Assembly (NCBI RefSeq): GCF_949628215.1
Contig: NC_134277.1
Span: 109,633,463-109,697,462 of the forward strand
Direction: 5' to 3'
DNA: 64,000 nucleotides
Source of the DNA: Phalacrocorax aristotelis
Taxonomy: Eukaryota > Chordata > Aves > Suliformes > Phalacrocoracidae
The translations under genes were made by a program, and so were the position numbers. The number at the start of each line of letters is the position of its first letter. The first letter of the stretch is position 1. A model generated the notes under the pieces. That model had not been told where the DNA came from and ran no database searches. It saw only the letters and a list, made by a program, of their open reading frames with translations. Of the stretch, positions 1 to 31,000 are shown piece by piece.

Positions 1-687
1 GAGCAGTTTTGTACAGAACAAACTCGTTTAATCTTGAAAGCACCATGAAGTGACACTACACATCAGCAAGCACAAAAAAAACCAAGAACATCATGGGACT
101 TTACCATGTAAACTACACCTTGAATACCGCTAAGGTAGATTTACACTGCAGGCTTGAGCACAGCACAGAGGTACTCAAACTGACTCAGATATTATTTGCC
201 ACTTAGCTCTGCATGCAATGTAGACATACCCTATATGTGTGGATAGATCTCACTGTGGATTAACTGAGCTCTGCAATACAATATTTAGGCCCTCATTCTG
301 CACCATCGAAGTCAGCAGTCATTCTTCCACCAACTTCAGAAAGTACAGGTTCAGGCTTGTAATCACACACTTCTACTAACAAAACATTTGTTGCTAACAT
401 AACATTGTGTCAAGGTCAAACATGAGTTTTGAGAGCATGCAGATTGCTTAGAAATGCTTAAAAAGACTGGTTCGGAATCTTTCTTATATATACACACAAA
501 AGTCCATCTGTCACAGACAGGCAATGTAACTCAGAATCATGAGCTTGCTCTAGTTTTTGGTAGTGTCCTGCACACTTCTGATAATTAAAAAATAAAAAAT
601 AAAAAAATAGTTGCCACAATGGATTTCTGACCATTCCAATTTGCATGTGGATATGATCTCTTCTTGCTGCATCCCGTACATGAAGTT
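1..687 (-). other. RNMT: RNMT 3'UTR, running off the window edge
   Basis: Follows the RNMT stop directly on the minus strand. I see no AATAAA or ATTAAA on the minus strand here, so the cleavage site probably lies to the left of the window. It contains an old palindromic repeat at about 288-354 and an A-rich stretch at 587-607 (U-rich in the transcript). Confidence 0.75.
288..354. repeat. degenerate ancient palindromic repeat
   Basis: Reads GGCCCTCATTCTGCACC, then GAAGTCAGCAG, then CAACTTCAG, then a GTTCAGGC end. This resembles the common sauropsid palindrome whose arms contain GAAGTCAATGG and GATCAGGCC. Pairing is imperfect and the call rests on motif likeness only. Confidence 0.35.
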
Positions 688-19727
<19,040 letters not shown>

Positions 19728-19770
19728 TTTTGACAGGTTATTCCCCTTGCCCGTTGATCAGAATGGAAAT

Positions 19771-20800
19771 CTGCAGAGGGGAAAAAAAGTTCATTAACTA
19801 TTTTCAGTGTTGAATTTCACTTACTCATGGTTACAGTCATGACTTTCAATCATAATACTAGCACTATAAAAAATAACATGCCTTTGCCCTAAGACAACAT
19901 AGAGACTTCAAATTTCACTAGTTATTTAATGAAGATAGCACAATAAAACACACAGAATTTCAAAGTACTCTCATTATGAGATCAAATTAAGATAAATCTT
20001 TGCTCTTCACGTTTGAGTCTTAGCTATCTTTATTGATTCAACCACAAAGTGCTATTGGTTTTGAGCCTGAAATCTCCCTTCCCCCCCCCAAAGAGGGTAA
20101 CCTACAAATCACTTGATGTTTAGAAACACAAGCTGTCAGTCCCTCAGAGTAGTAAATTTGTTATGTAATCTGATATGCTTTCAAATGGATGCCATCAAAC
20201 AAAAAACGGTGGGGTTTTTAAAGAGCAAATTTTCACAGCAGTTGTAGATTTTCAAGTTTGTCAACAATATCCACTGTGCCTCAAGCTTCACTAACACTGG
20301 GATTCTCCAGTTGTAACTCATTTCTATACCTCCACTTCACAAACATATATGCAGTTTATAGGACTGGGAATCACTGCCACAAAGCTCATTCAGCCTCCAG
20401 CACATCCCAGCCTTCTTTATACCATCATCGGGAAGCTACTTTTCAGTAAAGCACAGGAGGGATAATTGGGCTACTCCTTTTCTAAAACAGTGGCCTATTT
20501 CAGTCTAACTAAAACACACACGCTCCACCTTACCCCGGTTTAAGTCCCCTAATGAGAGCCAAAACACGTTCATTAAGGGGACCGCTAATGAGAGACCCCA
20601 GAGCAGCTCTCCTCAAGGAAGATGGCGTCGAAATACGACTTATGGAAATAACGTTTCTGCTACGGCACAGCGCCCAACTCATGCTTCCGAAAAAGCACAG
20701 CCCTTCCTATCTTCGCCCGGCTGCGCCGAGCAGCCTACCAGGCGGTTTTAAGGCCTAAACTCAGAAGGGCTCAGAATTTCAGCACCGACGACGGCAGCTA
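19771..20800 (-). other. RNMT: 5'UTR intron of RNMT
   Basis: Lies between the acceptor of the ATG-bearing exon and the CpG island. It has a C-run at about 20081-20088 and an AAGATGGCGTC YY1-like match at about 20620-20630. No coding exon seen. Confidence 0.5.
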
Positions 20801-22060
20801 GGCACTCTGGGTCCGCTCCTTCGGGACAGCGGCCGCAGAGCGCCGGCGGCGGGAGGCGGGGCCGGGCTACGCTACGCTGGCGGCCCAGGAAGCTCCGAGC
20901 AGCGGCGGCCTCTGTGCCGCCGCCACCGCCCCCCGGTAAGAGCCTGGGGCCTGACGGGTTTTAGCTGCGTCATGGGGGGCTGCGCGGAGGGAGGGCGCGA
21001 GCGCGTCCCGGGGGCGGCGGGCACGCACCCTCTGGCGGGCGCTCCCACGAGCAGGCCGCCGCCGTTAGCCGGGCGGGTTCCGGGGGACGCAGGAATCCGC
21101 GGAGGCCCAGCCCGCCGCAACAACGGACTAAGCGCGCGCCGCCGCCGCTACTACCACCACACCACCCGGGACTCCCGCCGAAGCCGATTGGCGACGGCCG
21201 GTGGCGCGGCCAGGGGCAGCGCAGCCTCCCGCGCGCGCCCCGCCCCCCCTCGGCCCCGCCCCCCCGGCTGCCTGCGAGGCCAGGGGCCTGCCTCCCGCCT
21301 CGCTCCGCGCCGCCGCCGCCGCCCCGCGCGCGCCGCGCCGCCCGGCCCCGCGCTCCTGCCGTCGGTCCGCCCGGGAGGGCACGTAAGCACTCACCCAGCC
21401 CCACGATCGGCCATCCTGTTTGCGGAAGTGACGCCCTCCCTCAGCGCAGCGGCAACCGTTAATGGCGTCAGGTCCGGGGCGGGGGGAAGGGAAAAACGCG
21501 ACGCTGCGCACGCGTGAAACGTGACGGGGGGGATGCCCGCTGGCTGAGCCTGCTGTGGGAGAGGACCACGAGTCCCAGATGGCCGCGGGGCGGGGCGGAG
21601 CGCGGCGCGCGCCTGCGCGGTGGGGCCCCGCCGGGCCTCAAGGTGATGGTGGGGACGGGCGCTGCTGCACGTTGCCTTGCCGCGCGCGTGGGGTGGGCGG
21701 AGGGAGGCGACGGGAGGGGTGCGCGCCGTCACCGGCCGCCGGTCAGCCGCCGCCTGCCGCGTCCCTATGGCTTGGGGCCCCTGAGGAGGAGGAGCAGCGG
21801 TGGCCTGGCCACAAGGTACCCGCCTGGTGGGGCTGGGGGGGAGTGGCGGTGTAGGGAGGGCGCGGCACCTCCCGAAGCCCCCCCGGGCCGGCGGGGCGGG
21901 CGGGTGGGAGCGGCGGACGGGTTCCCCTGCCTCCCGGGGGTGCTCCCGTCCCCGGCTGCTTCTGCCACGGCGGCCCCGGGGGATCGGGCGAGCGGGGCCG
22001 TTGTGTCCGGTGTGAGGAGTGGCGGCCGCTGGTCGCGGACGGCCGTGCCGTGAACGGGCT
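20800..22060. promoter_or_regulatory. CpG-island bidirectional promoter of RNMT and FAM210A
   Basis: About 1.2 kb of extremely GC- and CpG-rich DNA between two divergent genes, whereas the flanks are AT-rich. It holds an ETS/CRE-like GCGGAAGTGACG at 21422-21433, an NRF1-like TGCGCACGCG at 21505-21514, a nearby GTGACG, and a YY1-like AGATGGCCGCGG at about 21575-21587. No TATA box is obvious. RNMT probably starts a little right of 21395 on the minus strand. FAM210A probably starts from about 21550 on the plus strand. Start sites are inferred, not seen. Confidence 0.8.
21395..21500 (-). other. RNMT: probable RNMT 5' noncoding exon
   Basis: A consensus donor GTGAGT sits at 21394-21389 on the minus strand inside the CpG island. 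Joined to the acceptor at 19770 it would give the RNMT 5'UTR. The right end (transcription start) is a guess. An ATG at 21414-21412 precedes the donor and opens a short upstream ORF after splicing. Confidence 0.5.
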
Positions 22061-25000
22061 ATGGTGAGGTTATGCTCCTGAGGGCGGTTCCCTTCCGAGA
22101 CAACTGGTTCTGCCCGTGTCTGGGCTTTATAGGCTATTTAAAGAGCGTGTAGAAATATTTTCTTGTTTCATAAACGCTTTGCATGGTTTCTGGTGACCCG
22201 CACGTGGTACGTGACAAGTAGGTGCAAAGGGCTGGCCTCCCCCAGCAGGAGAATCTCAAAACTGAGAAATCTGATCTTTGCTCCTTGTACCTGTGCACTG
22301 GTAAAATTATGTTTTCTTGCTTATCTTGAGCTTTCGGCGCTTCTTTCCCTTACATTTTGTAGGGACATTTTTGGGAGTCTCTGAATCGGTAGGAGGCAGC
22401 GGCTGGCTGAACGAGACACAACCCTTTTGGCAAAGTTGCATAGAGTTATGGTTCTTGTTAGTAATCTGCTTCTGGTAATTAAGTATGGGAGTTATCCAGG
22501 GAGTCAGACTGAGAAGTTGTAAGAATTTTTATTAAGGATGTTAAGTCAAATGTGGATTTATGTCAGGTATTACAAGCTACATGTTCAGCATCATTTATCT
22601 CCATTTCTGAATTGCGTTCTACAAGCTGGCCCAAAAGAGAAAACATTAATTGCACAGTAGTACACAAAGTGTCCTAGAATTCCTTACCACAACTAATTCT
22701 TTAGTAGGCTTCAGCTGAAAGCGTTCCTCAATTTACCAAAACACCAAGATGTTTTTGCTGGTACAAATATTTACGTAAACTGATTTGCCAAAGCTTTGCT
22801 ACTTTAGGGAGAGGTAGGGAGCCGGTTCCTCATTTGGAATGTGTCTTTCTGCCTGTGCCACTAGTTTATACGACTTGCAGCTGCTTCTGTGTGGGAAATG
22901 CGTACACAGAGGATAATGTGTCCCCATTCATCTCCTATGGGCTGACAGCAGGTGTTTATCTCCTTTTCTGTTCAAGGACTCTTTGAGGTAAAAGGGTTAT
23001 GACTGGCCTCTGTGGCAGCATTATGGAATTGCACTTGCTGCTTGAGAAGCACTTACATCAAGGAGGAAAAAAAAGTATTAGGTGATTTGGGAAGGTGGAT
23101 ATCCGGTGGGTTGCATATGGCAAACCGAGTAGGCAAATTCAGACTGTTACAGGGTTTGTAAGGAATGTAAGAAGTTAAAGATTTATCTAGCAGACTGTCT
23201 GTGGATCTACTTCACACGCTATAGCAGCTGGTAAGAAAAGGCTTGATCTGGTTTTGGTTTTTAAAAGGATCTGTGTAATTCTGCTGTAGATGATCTTTTC
23301 TCCAGATAAACTGACCTGACTGTGTGTATGCTTATAGGCATCACTAAGAAACTGAAGTCTGTTCTTGATGTCCCCTTATCCCAGGTAATAGTCCTCAGTT
23401 TGCATCTTGGCACATTTCTGGATCCGTAGGGAGTTCTGACTGGTCTTGAAGATAAGGCCACAAGAAATTCAATGATAAAAGCAGAAAGAGCACTGGTTTT
23501 TAAAATGTAAAACTGCTAGTTGAATCGCTAATATTCCTTGCAACCGGTTAGTTTTGGAGATTAGGAAGAAGATCCAAAATAGTTCTTGTTGGTGTTGATA
23601 CAGTGTGATCCCAGATAGCTGAAGCTGAACGTATTTTGAAAATTAGATGCTGAAGCAAATTAAACATCAATCAGCAATATTTCAGTATCAAGAATGGAAT
23701 AAAACCACTAGAAGAATTGAGGCCTGGGCCCAAAACAGATCGAAGTCTTCCTGGACAGTAAGGTAGTATCATGACAGATAATAAGGATTGTGTCTTGATA
23801 TTCTGATAAGTAACTACCTAGCTCCATCACTTTAGATCAAGGGTCAACCTCAGGGTCAGGGATTCTTAATGACTATAAAGTACCTCAAATAGATTCTTTG
23901 ACTTGAAACAAATGGATTATGCAGTATGACAACAACAAAAAGAATACTGCTCAAGTTACAGCATTTTTTCTTAATTTTTAAGTCTTGGATCATGATACCT
24001 CCTCTAAAAACCACAGGTTATTCTTCATGTCCCTGTCCTTACAATAAAATTACAGTAAGAGTAGAAAGTTATTATTCAGTTAAAAATCCTTATCTGTTGC
24101 AAGGATACCTTCCTAAAATCAGTTGATCATGAAGATACCAGTACAGGTGTGTTAAGTCCAGTATACATTGTTCATATTAAGTCAAGAATGTATTGCTTCA
24201 GACTGTTAGGAAAACTATGGGTTAACCAGGTGTTAGTAGGCCAGATTGGTGTGCGCAATTATGCCGGTCCTCCCACCTTTTGTCTGTATTAGTAAGCAAG
24301 CAGTAAAGGATACAAGTAATTTCTCCTTTAAGACACTGGGATTATACAGTAGGGCTTTACCCTGTTTGGTGTCTAGACTTTTCTGCAGCATGGATGGTAA
24401 TGATCTGTGTTCTTGTGAACTTTGGTGTTTCTTCTGCACCGTGAACTTTGGTGTTCCTTCTGCACCGCTCCAATCCTTTCTACTCCAGTGCCTTCCGTCA
24501 CTCAGTTCTCCCTGCGTCCTATTGAAACTAGCTACCCATTGTGTGATTCAACAAAAAAAATGACATTTTTTCACTGTGTTCCCAGATATTATACACTCCT
24601 AAGCAAAGACATCTGAATGGTAAGCTAGATCTTAGTCTGTGCACACCACAAAATGAAAGTGCCACTTAGCTGGGCTGTAAATTTTAATTCCATGGATCTG
24701 CTATTTGATCTTGTCCAAAAACTGACCTTGGCTATGTGTAACAGTTCTTGTATAAACAAAACAAGAAGTTGCATGGCTGTGGCTTTGTAGAGGTTGCAGC
24801 AGATGATCCCCTGCAGTTCTCTAGAACTTGGTAGTCTGCCCTTGCAGGCTAGATTAGGGAAGGGAATGGGGGTTAATATAGTCAGGTGCTCACGAACAAA
24901 TTATAAAACACAGCAGTGGATTTTTTCAGATGGATGAATTTTTTTGGTTCTAAATAAAAATATGTGAGTGATTTTACAGGAGTTCTATAAATCCCTTTCA

Positions 25001-28000
25001 AAAGCAGCTGATGGAAGAGTTGAGTAGAACGAGAAAACGTTTCTCTTAATTGTAACGGTAATGCTCAACCCCAACATGTGTCAGTCAGTTAACTATCTGT
25101 TTTTAATATTTTGTGGATTTAAAAGCTGATTTTGCTGATGTTAAAATTAGATGGCATCGTTTGCTTCCTGCTGTCTCAGGCATAGGGTAGTATTTTCTGA
25201 TGGAGGGATGTTTCTGTGCTGAAACACAAGCCTTGGTCTTTGTTGATCACATCTCACAGAACGCAGTGCGCTTTCAAAGGTTGCGGTGTCACAGTCATGA
25301 GATTCCTTTCTCAATCTGAATACTGAAATGTAGTAAATCTGCTACTTCAGACTGTGAGCAGGAGCATTATTAGGGTCCTACAACTGAAGTCCCATCAGAG
25401 TTCCTTCTGGTGTAACGACACAGCTCTGTGAGTCTGATGCTCTTTCGGGCGCTTGTAGACGATGCCGTTTTGTTGTTTGGATGACTGGCAACATTAACAA
25501 TCACGTCTTCTATGCAAAAGATGCTGTGTAATGCATTAAACTGAACAGTGGGCAAGAAACTTTATCCACTCAGATGTCAAGACCTTAATAAAAATAAGTC
25601 TCTCATGAGAACAGTTCACATTCATTTGTAAAGATGTGTGGAATAGCATTTACTAAAACTTAAATGAAGAGTGTGGTTTTGAGCATGTGTGTATTCTGTA
25701 AATGTTATGATCAGCCTCTTCTCACATAATTTTTCAGGATATTCTGATTGATGCTACACATATTTCCCCATATGGACAAGTTTGAATTCACAACAGAGAA
25801 TTCAACACTTACTTTGAATATTTAGGAAAGATTTATACTGGAAGTGAATGTCTGCCAACAGTAATTCTGCTGAAAGATGAACGTTCTGTATTTTTTGCTG
25901 GGAAAAATGACAGCTTTTCAGTGTTTGAAAATGTGTGATGAATGTGGTGAGAGAATAAAAGAAAAAAATCTTGAATCTAATACTTCCACTGTGAATTCTG
26001 TTCTTATTGAAGCTGGGGGTTTTTTTGCAGTGTGGGGCTGTTTTACATTTATTCCTACTTTGTTTCTAATTGTAAGACTTCTGAGTTTTTGCTTGAGTAT
26101 GTTTGGTTTTTTTAAAGTCTTAGCAGCACTTTGTGTGAATTTGGTAAAAGACTTGTTACTTGGTGGGGTTGGTTATTTTAAGTGTTTTGTAATAGTTTAA
26201 ATGCAAATTGTATTATGTAACAATTTTATTACAGCTGATACTCTTGATTTTGGCTGGGTTATGGAAAGAAGGGGGACAGAACAATGAGACAAGACCTGTG
26301 AAGATCAAAGGTGACAAAAATGGCATTTATCAAGGCTAGAAAAGACAGTTTAGTAGTCACAATGCAAGATGACACAGAAGACTGTACAAAGTTGATGCTA
26401 ACATCTCAGTTTAAGCATATTCCTAATAAATGCCTTTTATAATTAGACAAGAGAAAGTATTTGAATACCTAAGCTCTTATTCTATCATCTGGTTAAAAGG
26501 CTGAACTTCGTTTGGGTTAGCACCATCTGTTTTATTTGAAGTCACAGTATCCGCATTGTGTCTCCAGTTGTTTTATTAGACCTTTCAGGAATAAATATTT
26601 GACTATAACTCCAAGAGCTGTTTAAATTACGTATTATAATGTAAATTTTATATGTCAATGAAGTCCTAAGTGACCAGAAAAATGATGAATTAAAAAAAGG
26701 AGCTTGGCTACTAGAATCCAAATTACGAATAGCAGCAACTCTTGAGCAAGCTGGAGTTCAGTTTTGTCTGCAACCTTTTGACTGTTATTGATGGCTTTGT
26801 TAGTGAAAAGAGATGTGCACGACAGCTCTGGACTCTAAAGAGAGGTAGCAGAACTTCATAAAAGAAATATATGAACCCTGAACATAGAGCTAGTAGTAAC
26901 ATTTTTAATGCCTTCCAGTGTGTGTTAAAATGTAGAGTCAGAACTCTTGAGTTGCTCAGTGAAAGTTGAAGGAGTCGAGGAATCTACCAATTAAAGTTTA
27001 ATCAACTATCGGGTGGGGAGATCCTAAGATATTCTCAAACAATATTTCAGTGAAGTGTAGAAAACTGATCTGTGTGTTTGTTTATTGTTTGTGTTTTAGC
27101 ATCTAACCCCTCACCAGTTCAGTTGTGGTTTTTTGTCTGAGGGAGTTCAAAGCCATATGCAGGAAACTGCTGACATGAGGCTTGCCTTTTGCAGCCCCTT
27201 TCAGTTATTTGGTAGAAACTTCCCAATGCTTTGCAAGACGTACCCCGCACACCCCTCCCTCCCCACCTCTGTGTTAATGGCCCTCTGACAGAAAAACACA
27301 AGTGTCTTGTAGGGAATGAACTTATGATACATTGGGAGATACAAGGACGAAAGAGGCTGTTAGGGGTTGCTTGATAAAGTTGTTATGTGGGAGTGGAACA
27401 GAAATAGATCTTGTTTTGATCATTAGCTCAAACTGAAAGGTAATGTGCAGAAGGGCAAAATAATAAGCAGAGAAGTACAATCCCTGCTTTGAACTAACAA
27501 AGCGTTTTTTCACCTTTTTAGCATAGATGTATATGCCTCTTTTTAAGCTTAGTTAACCTCTAAAAGATTGCAGGCATGTCTCTATAGAGTGACAAATGGA
27601 CAACAAAAATCAAATCAGATGGCACTGATAGGCAGGGTTTTTCCCCTCCCCTTGACATGTGCCTGTTATTTGGGGGGGCTCTGGAACCAACACGGAACAT
27701 GATCCAGCAAATTTACACTTGTTGGAAGGAATAGTGGAGAGTAGAGACCTTTTGTAGTATTGGTAAAAGAGGTGTAATTATGTAAAAACTCAGTAGAGGG
27801 CAGAATGAAACTTCTGAACGAAGGAGCCCAGCATAACTGTACAGCACTGCAAAGCAGGAAAACGGAGATAAAAGATGGAATGCCGCCAGTTATTAAAAAC
27901 AGTTCTGAAGAGCAGAAAGCAATACAAATGATTTGTGATACTTTATTTTAGAAAAATTAGAGAAAAGGCATTCGTACTTTTATATAATGCTTAGCTGCAT

Positions 28001-31000
28001 GCAATCTTAAGGCCTACTGGCTTCCAACATAGAGGAAGATGGGGATACCACTGTCACATTGACTGGATGCAGATCAGTTGTTAAGCCTCCCATTTAGTGT
28101 TCCAGATCTATAACTCAACACACAGGCATTGCATTAGTTTCTCCTGCTTTATTTGCCTTCTGAATCCAATGTTCAGACTTTTTATTCTTCCTAAAGCCAC
28201 ATTTTGTTGTGCTTTCTAATACTTAAGTATCAGATTGTAGTGGTGAAGATTGCTGTGTGTGTAAGGACCCTGTGAAGGTTTAGTCTACTTCTTGACTTCA
28301 CTAAGTTTGTTTCAGCAAGAACAAGAGTAGCTTAGATAAAATAAGGGTAAAAAAGTTGTTGGCTTGTCTCCACTTATATCAGTATTGAACTGTAGTAATA
28401 TGATAAATTTAAGAATTACAGCATAGCATTTACTAAGTGAAGGTATTAAGAGTAGATGTGACGGAGGTGGGATGGGGCTAACGTTTTAGGGTAATTTGTC
28501 TACAAGAATTTACTTTTTCATTTGTTTTAACATGATTATTTTTTACCAAGATTCTAATAAATTTCACCATTACTTATTTTGCATTGCTCCCTTTAACCTA
28601 AAATGCGGTGATTGATTATTTTGTTCTAGACAGCTCTGAATGGTAGACAGGGTTATGCAGCTAGTGATGCCCAAACTTCAAATTATAAACCAAGTTTCTT
28701 AGTTTAGAATGAATAACAGATTGTATCAGGGACACTGCAAAAGTAGTAAAGGTAGGAAAATAAAGTCTAAATGCTCATTCATGCATTCTTAAAGTACTAA
28801 TACAAAGAATAGAAAGTCCCTATACACTGCCATTTTCCTGTCCGTGCATAGTGACTGCATGCTGTGCTGAACCACTGCAGTTACTAAGAGGTTTATAATT
28901 ATATTTCTAGTTATAGGTATTGCAGTATTATTTCAATGATTTTAAAATGCGTTCCCAGATTTTTAGGCAACCCAGATGTTTTCTGTTCAGTTGGGTTTTT
29001 TCTCAGTTTGGTTTATTAGCTAGGCAAGATGGGTTGTTATTTTTTAAATATGCTGTCAATAAGTTCTTGAAAATAAGTTTGAAAACTCTTTAAAATTCTA
29101 TTTAGTAAAAATGTAAGCAGTACAGTGGGGATTTTTTATTAAACTGAGCTGTTTGGATGAGATCTCTGTACATCTGCTTTTTATGTAATCTGAAAGGTGA
29201 GCTGGAAAGGATTTCTGAAAACTTGGTTTGTGTCCTTTCAAAATTCTTCTGCTGTATATACAGTTCTGATTCTGTATATATGTATTGTATACATATATGT
29301 ATAATATTCTATTTATACAACACACAACCCTCGAAGTTTGCTTGATTTTACACTAAAAATGACAAGAATGTAAATTAATCCTCTGCTGTCATAGAAAGGT
29401 GCCTTGGGAGTGGAAAAAGCTCATGGATTTTCATTGGGAACTCTCCTGTGGTGTAATTAATGTTCTATTTAAAAAAAAAACAGTAACAGAACAAGTAAAA
29501 ATGCTTTTAATTCATCTATATTTACATATTGTGTTCAGAGTGTTTCTGGTAGAACTGAGAAAATAAGCCAATGTAGTCTACATATACTGTACCCTCAATT
29601 CCCTCAGACACTTTCTGACCTCTTTTGCAAAAGAACTTACGCTGAAGTTTTTGTCATCTTACATCCACCCCGATTCTTGTATTTTGATTTCTCTGATAGC
29701 TCAAAAAATGTTAATTGTAGCAGGGTAACTGCTTTCGTATGAATTACCCTGATGAAAGTTTCATTTGACAGCATCTCTGGCGTGATTTCTCTTTCCAACA
29801 CCAGATATCCACAGCAGCCTTTGCTGTACCTATAATCAGCCTGGCTTATTACCTCTGTTTTTTCCAATGATGCCTTGTTTCTTTTTTGCTTAAAATGTTA
29901 GTACACATTCAAACTCATGGACTTGTGGTAGTCACAGAGACCAAATCTGTGACATTAAAAGATCCTGAACTTTTGTCCTTGGGAACAAAGTAATCACTGA
30001 AAGGCAAAGATTTAGCAGAGCAAATGCAAGAGGCAGGATGCTCCTGGAGTACATCAGTTTTATGCCAAAGTTGATCTATATTATAACAGAAGTACCAAAG
30101 TTTCCTAAACAAAACCTCTGGCACTCTAAGGAGAAGCTGATCTATACTTTTACTCAAGAGGCTACTAGAGCACTCCCTTTATGAGAGCTTGTTAATAGCT
30201 TGCCATGAATCAGACGTGCCTTCAGGAACTAAATGGATGTCCAAGAATCCCAACCAGGAGTATGTCCTGAACAGCCAAGATCTCTTCAGCTCAGTTTACA
30301 GCCAGCTGGAGATACTACTAAATAGTTAGCCAGAATATGACAGCACTGAAGAGGAGACCTTATCCCAGACGTGTTTGTATTTCATTTTGTAGTTTGTCCT
30401 ACTAGCATTCAGTCACCGACCACATGAGATTCTTACAGCAGAGAACAGCTATATTTGTCTGTAGACATCTCCATGTTTTTTTTTTTTCTTGTGGCACTTT
30501 GAAGAAAAAGCTAATGTAGAAATCAAAGATCCTTTAAACCCACACCCCCCCAAAAAAAAAAAATTATCATGCCATGTTTTCTTTTCCACCTTGGTATTTG
30601 AAGCTTCTAGCTTCTGTCCTTTTCTGTGCCTTTGCATCATCGTGTAACATCATGAAAAATTAAATACACTAAAATGAAGAAACAACTTTTGAAAAGTCAC
30701 TAGGTCTAATTGTGGATAACGTTTAGGTACTACCTGACTTCCTCAGAATCTGAGGGGGTTTAGCAACCTAAAGTTACAGGGTCAATTGTATAACTTCTGT
30801 AGTCCAGTGATTTCTTTAAGGAGAGTATTACACTTAGACAATAAAACTGTGCCTTAACTCCATAGGCTGGCACATTTTCTCCTGCTGCCTGTTGAGTGTG
30901 CAGGGTACTAGGAACTTTGTTTCACTAACTGCATCTTAAAGGACAGATTTCTCTGTATTAGTCCCATGATTTAGAAGGATGAAACAACTACAGTTTGGGG

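Noticed and set aside
21514-22053. 179-codon open frame on the plus strand in the CpG island, plus several others there on both strands
   Set aside because: GC-rich islands lack stop codons by composition. The products are Arg/Gly/Pro-rich with no known domain, and overlapping frames on both strands are equally open.
29637-30157. Two minus-strand frames of 76 and 80 codons close together
   Set aside because: No homology, no consistent splice sites and ordinary intronic composition.
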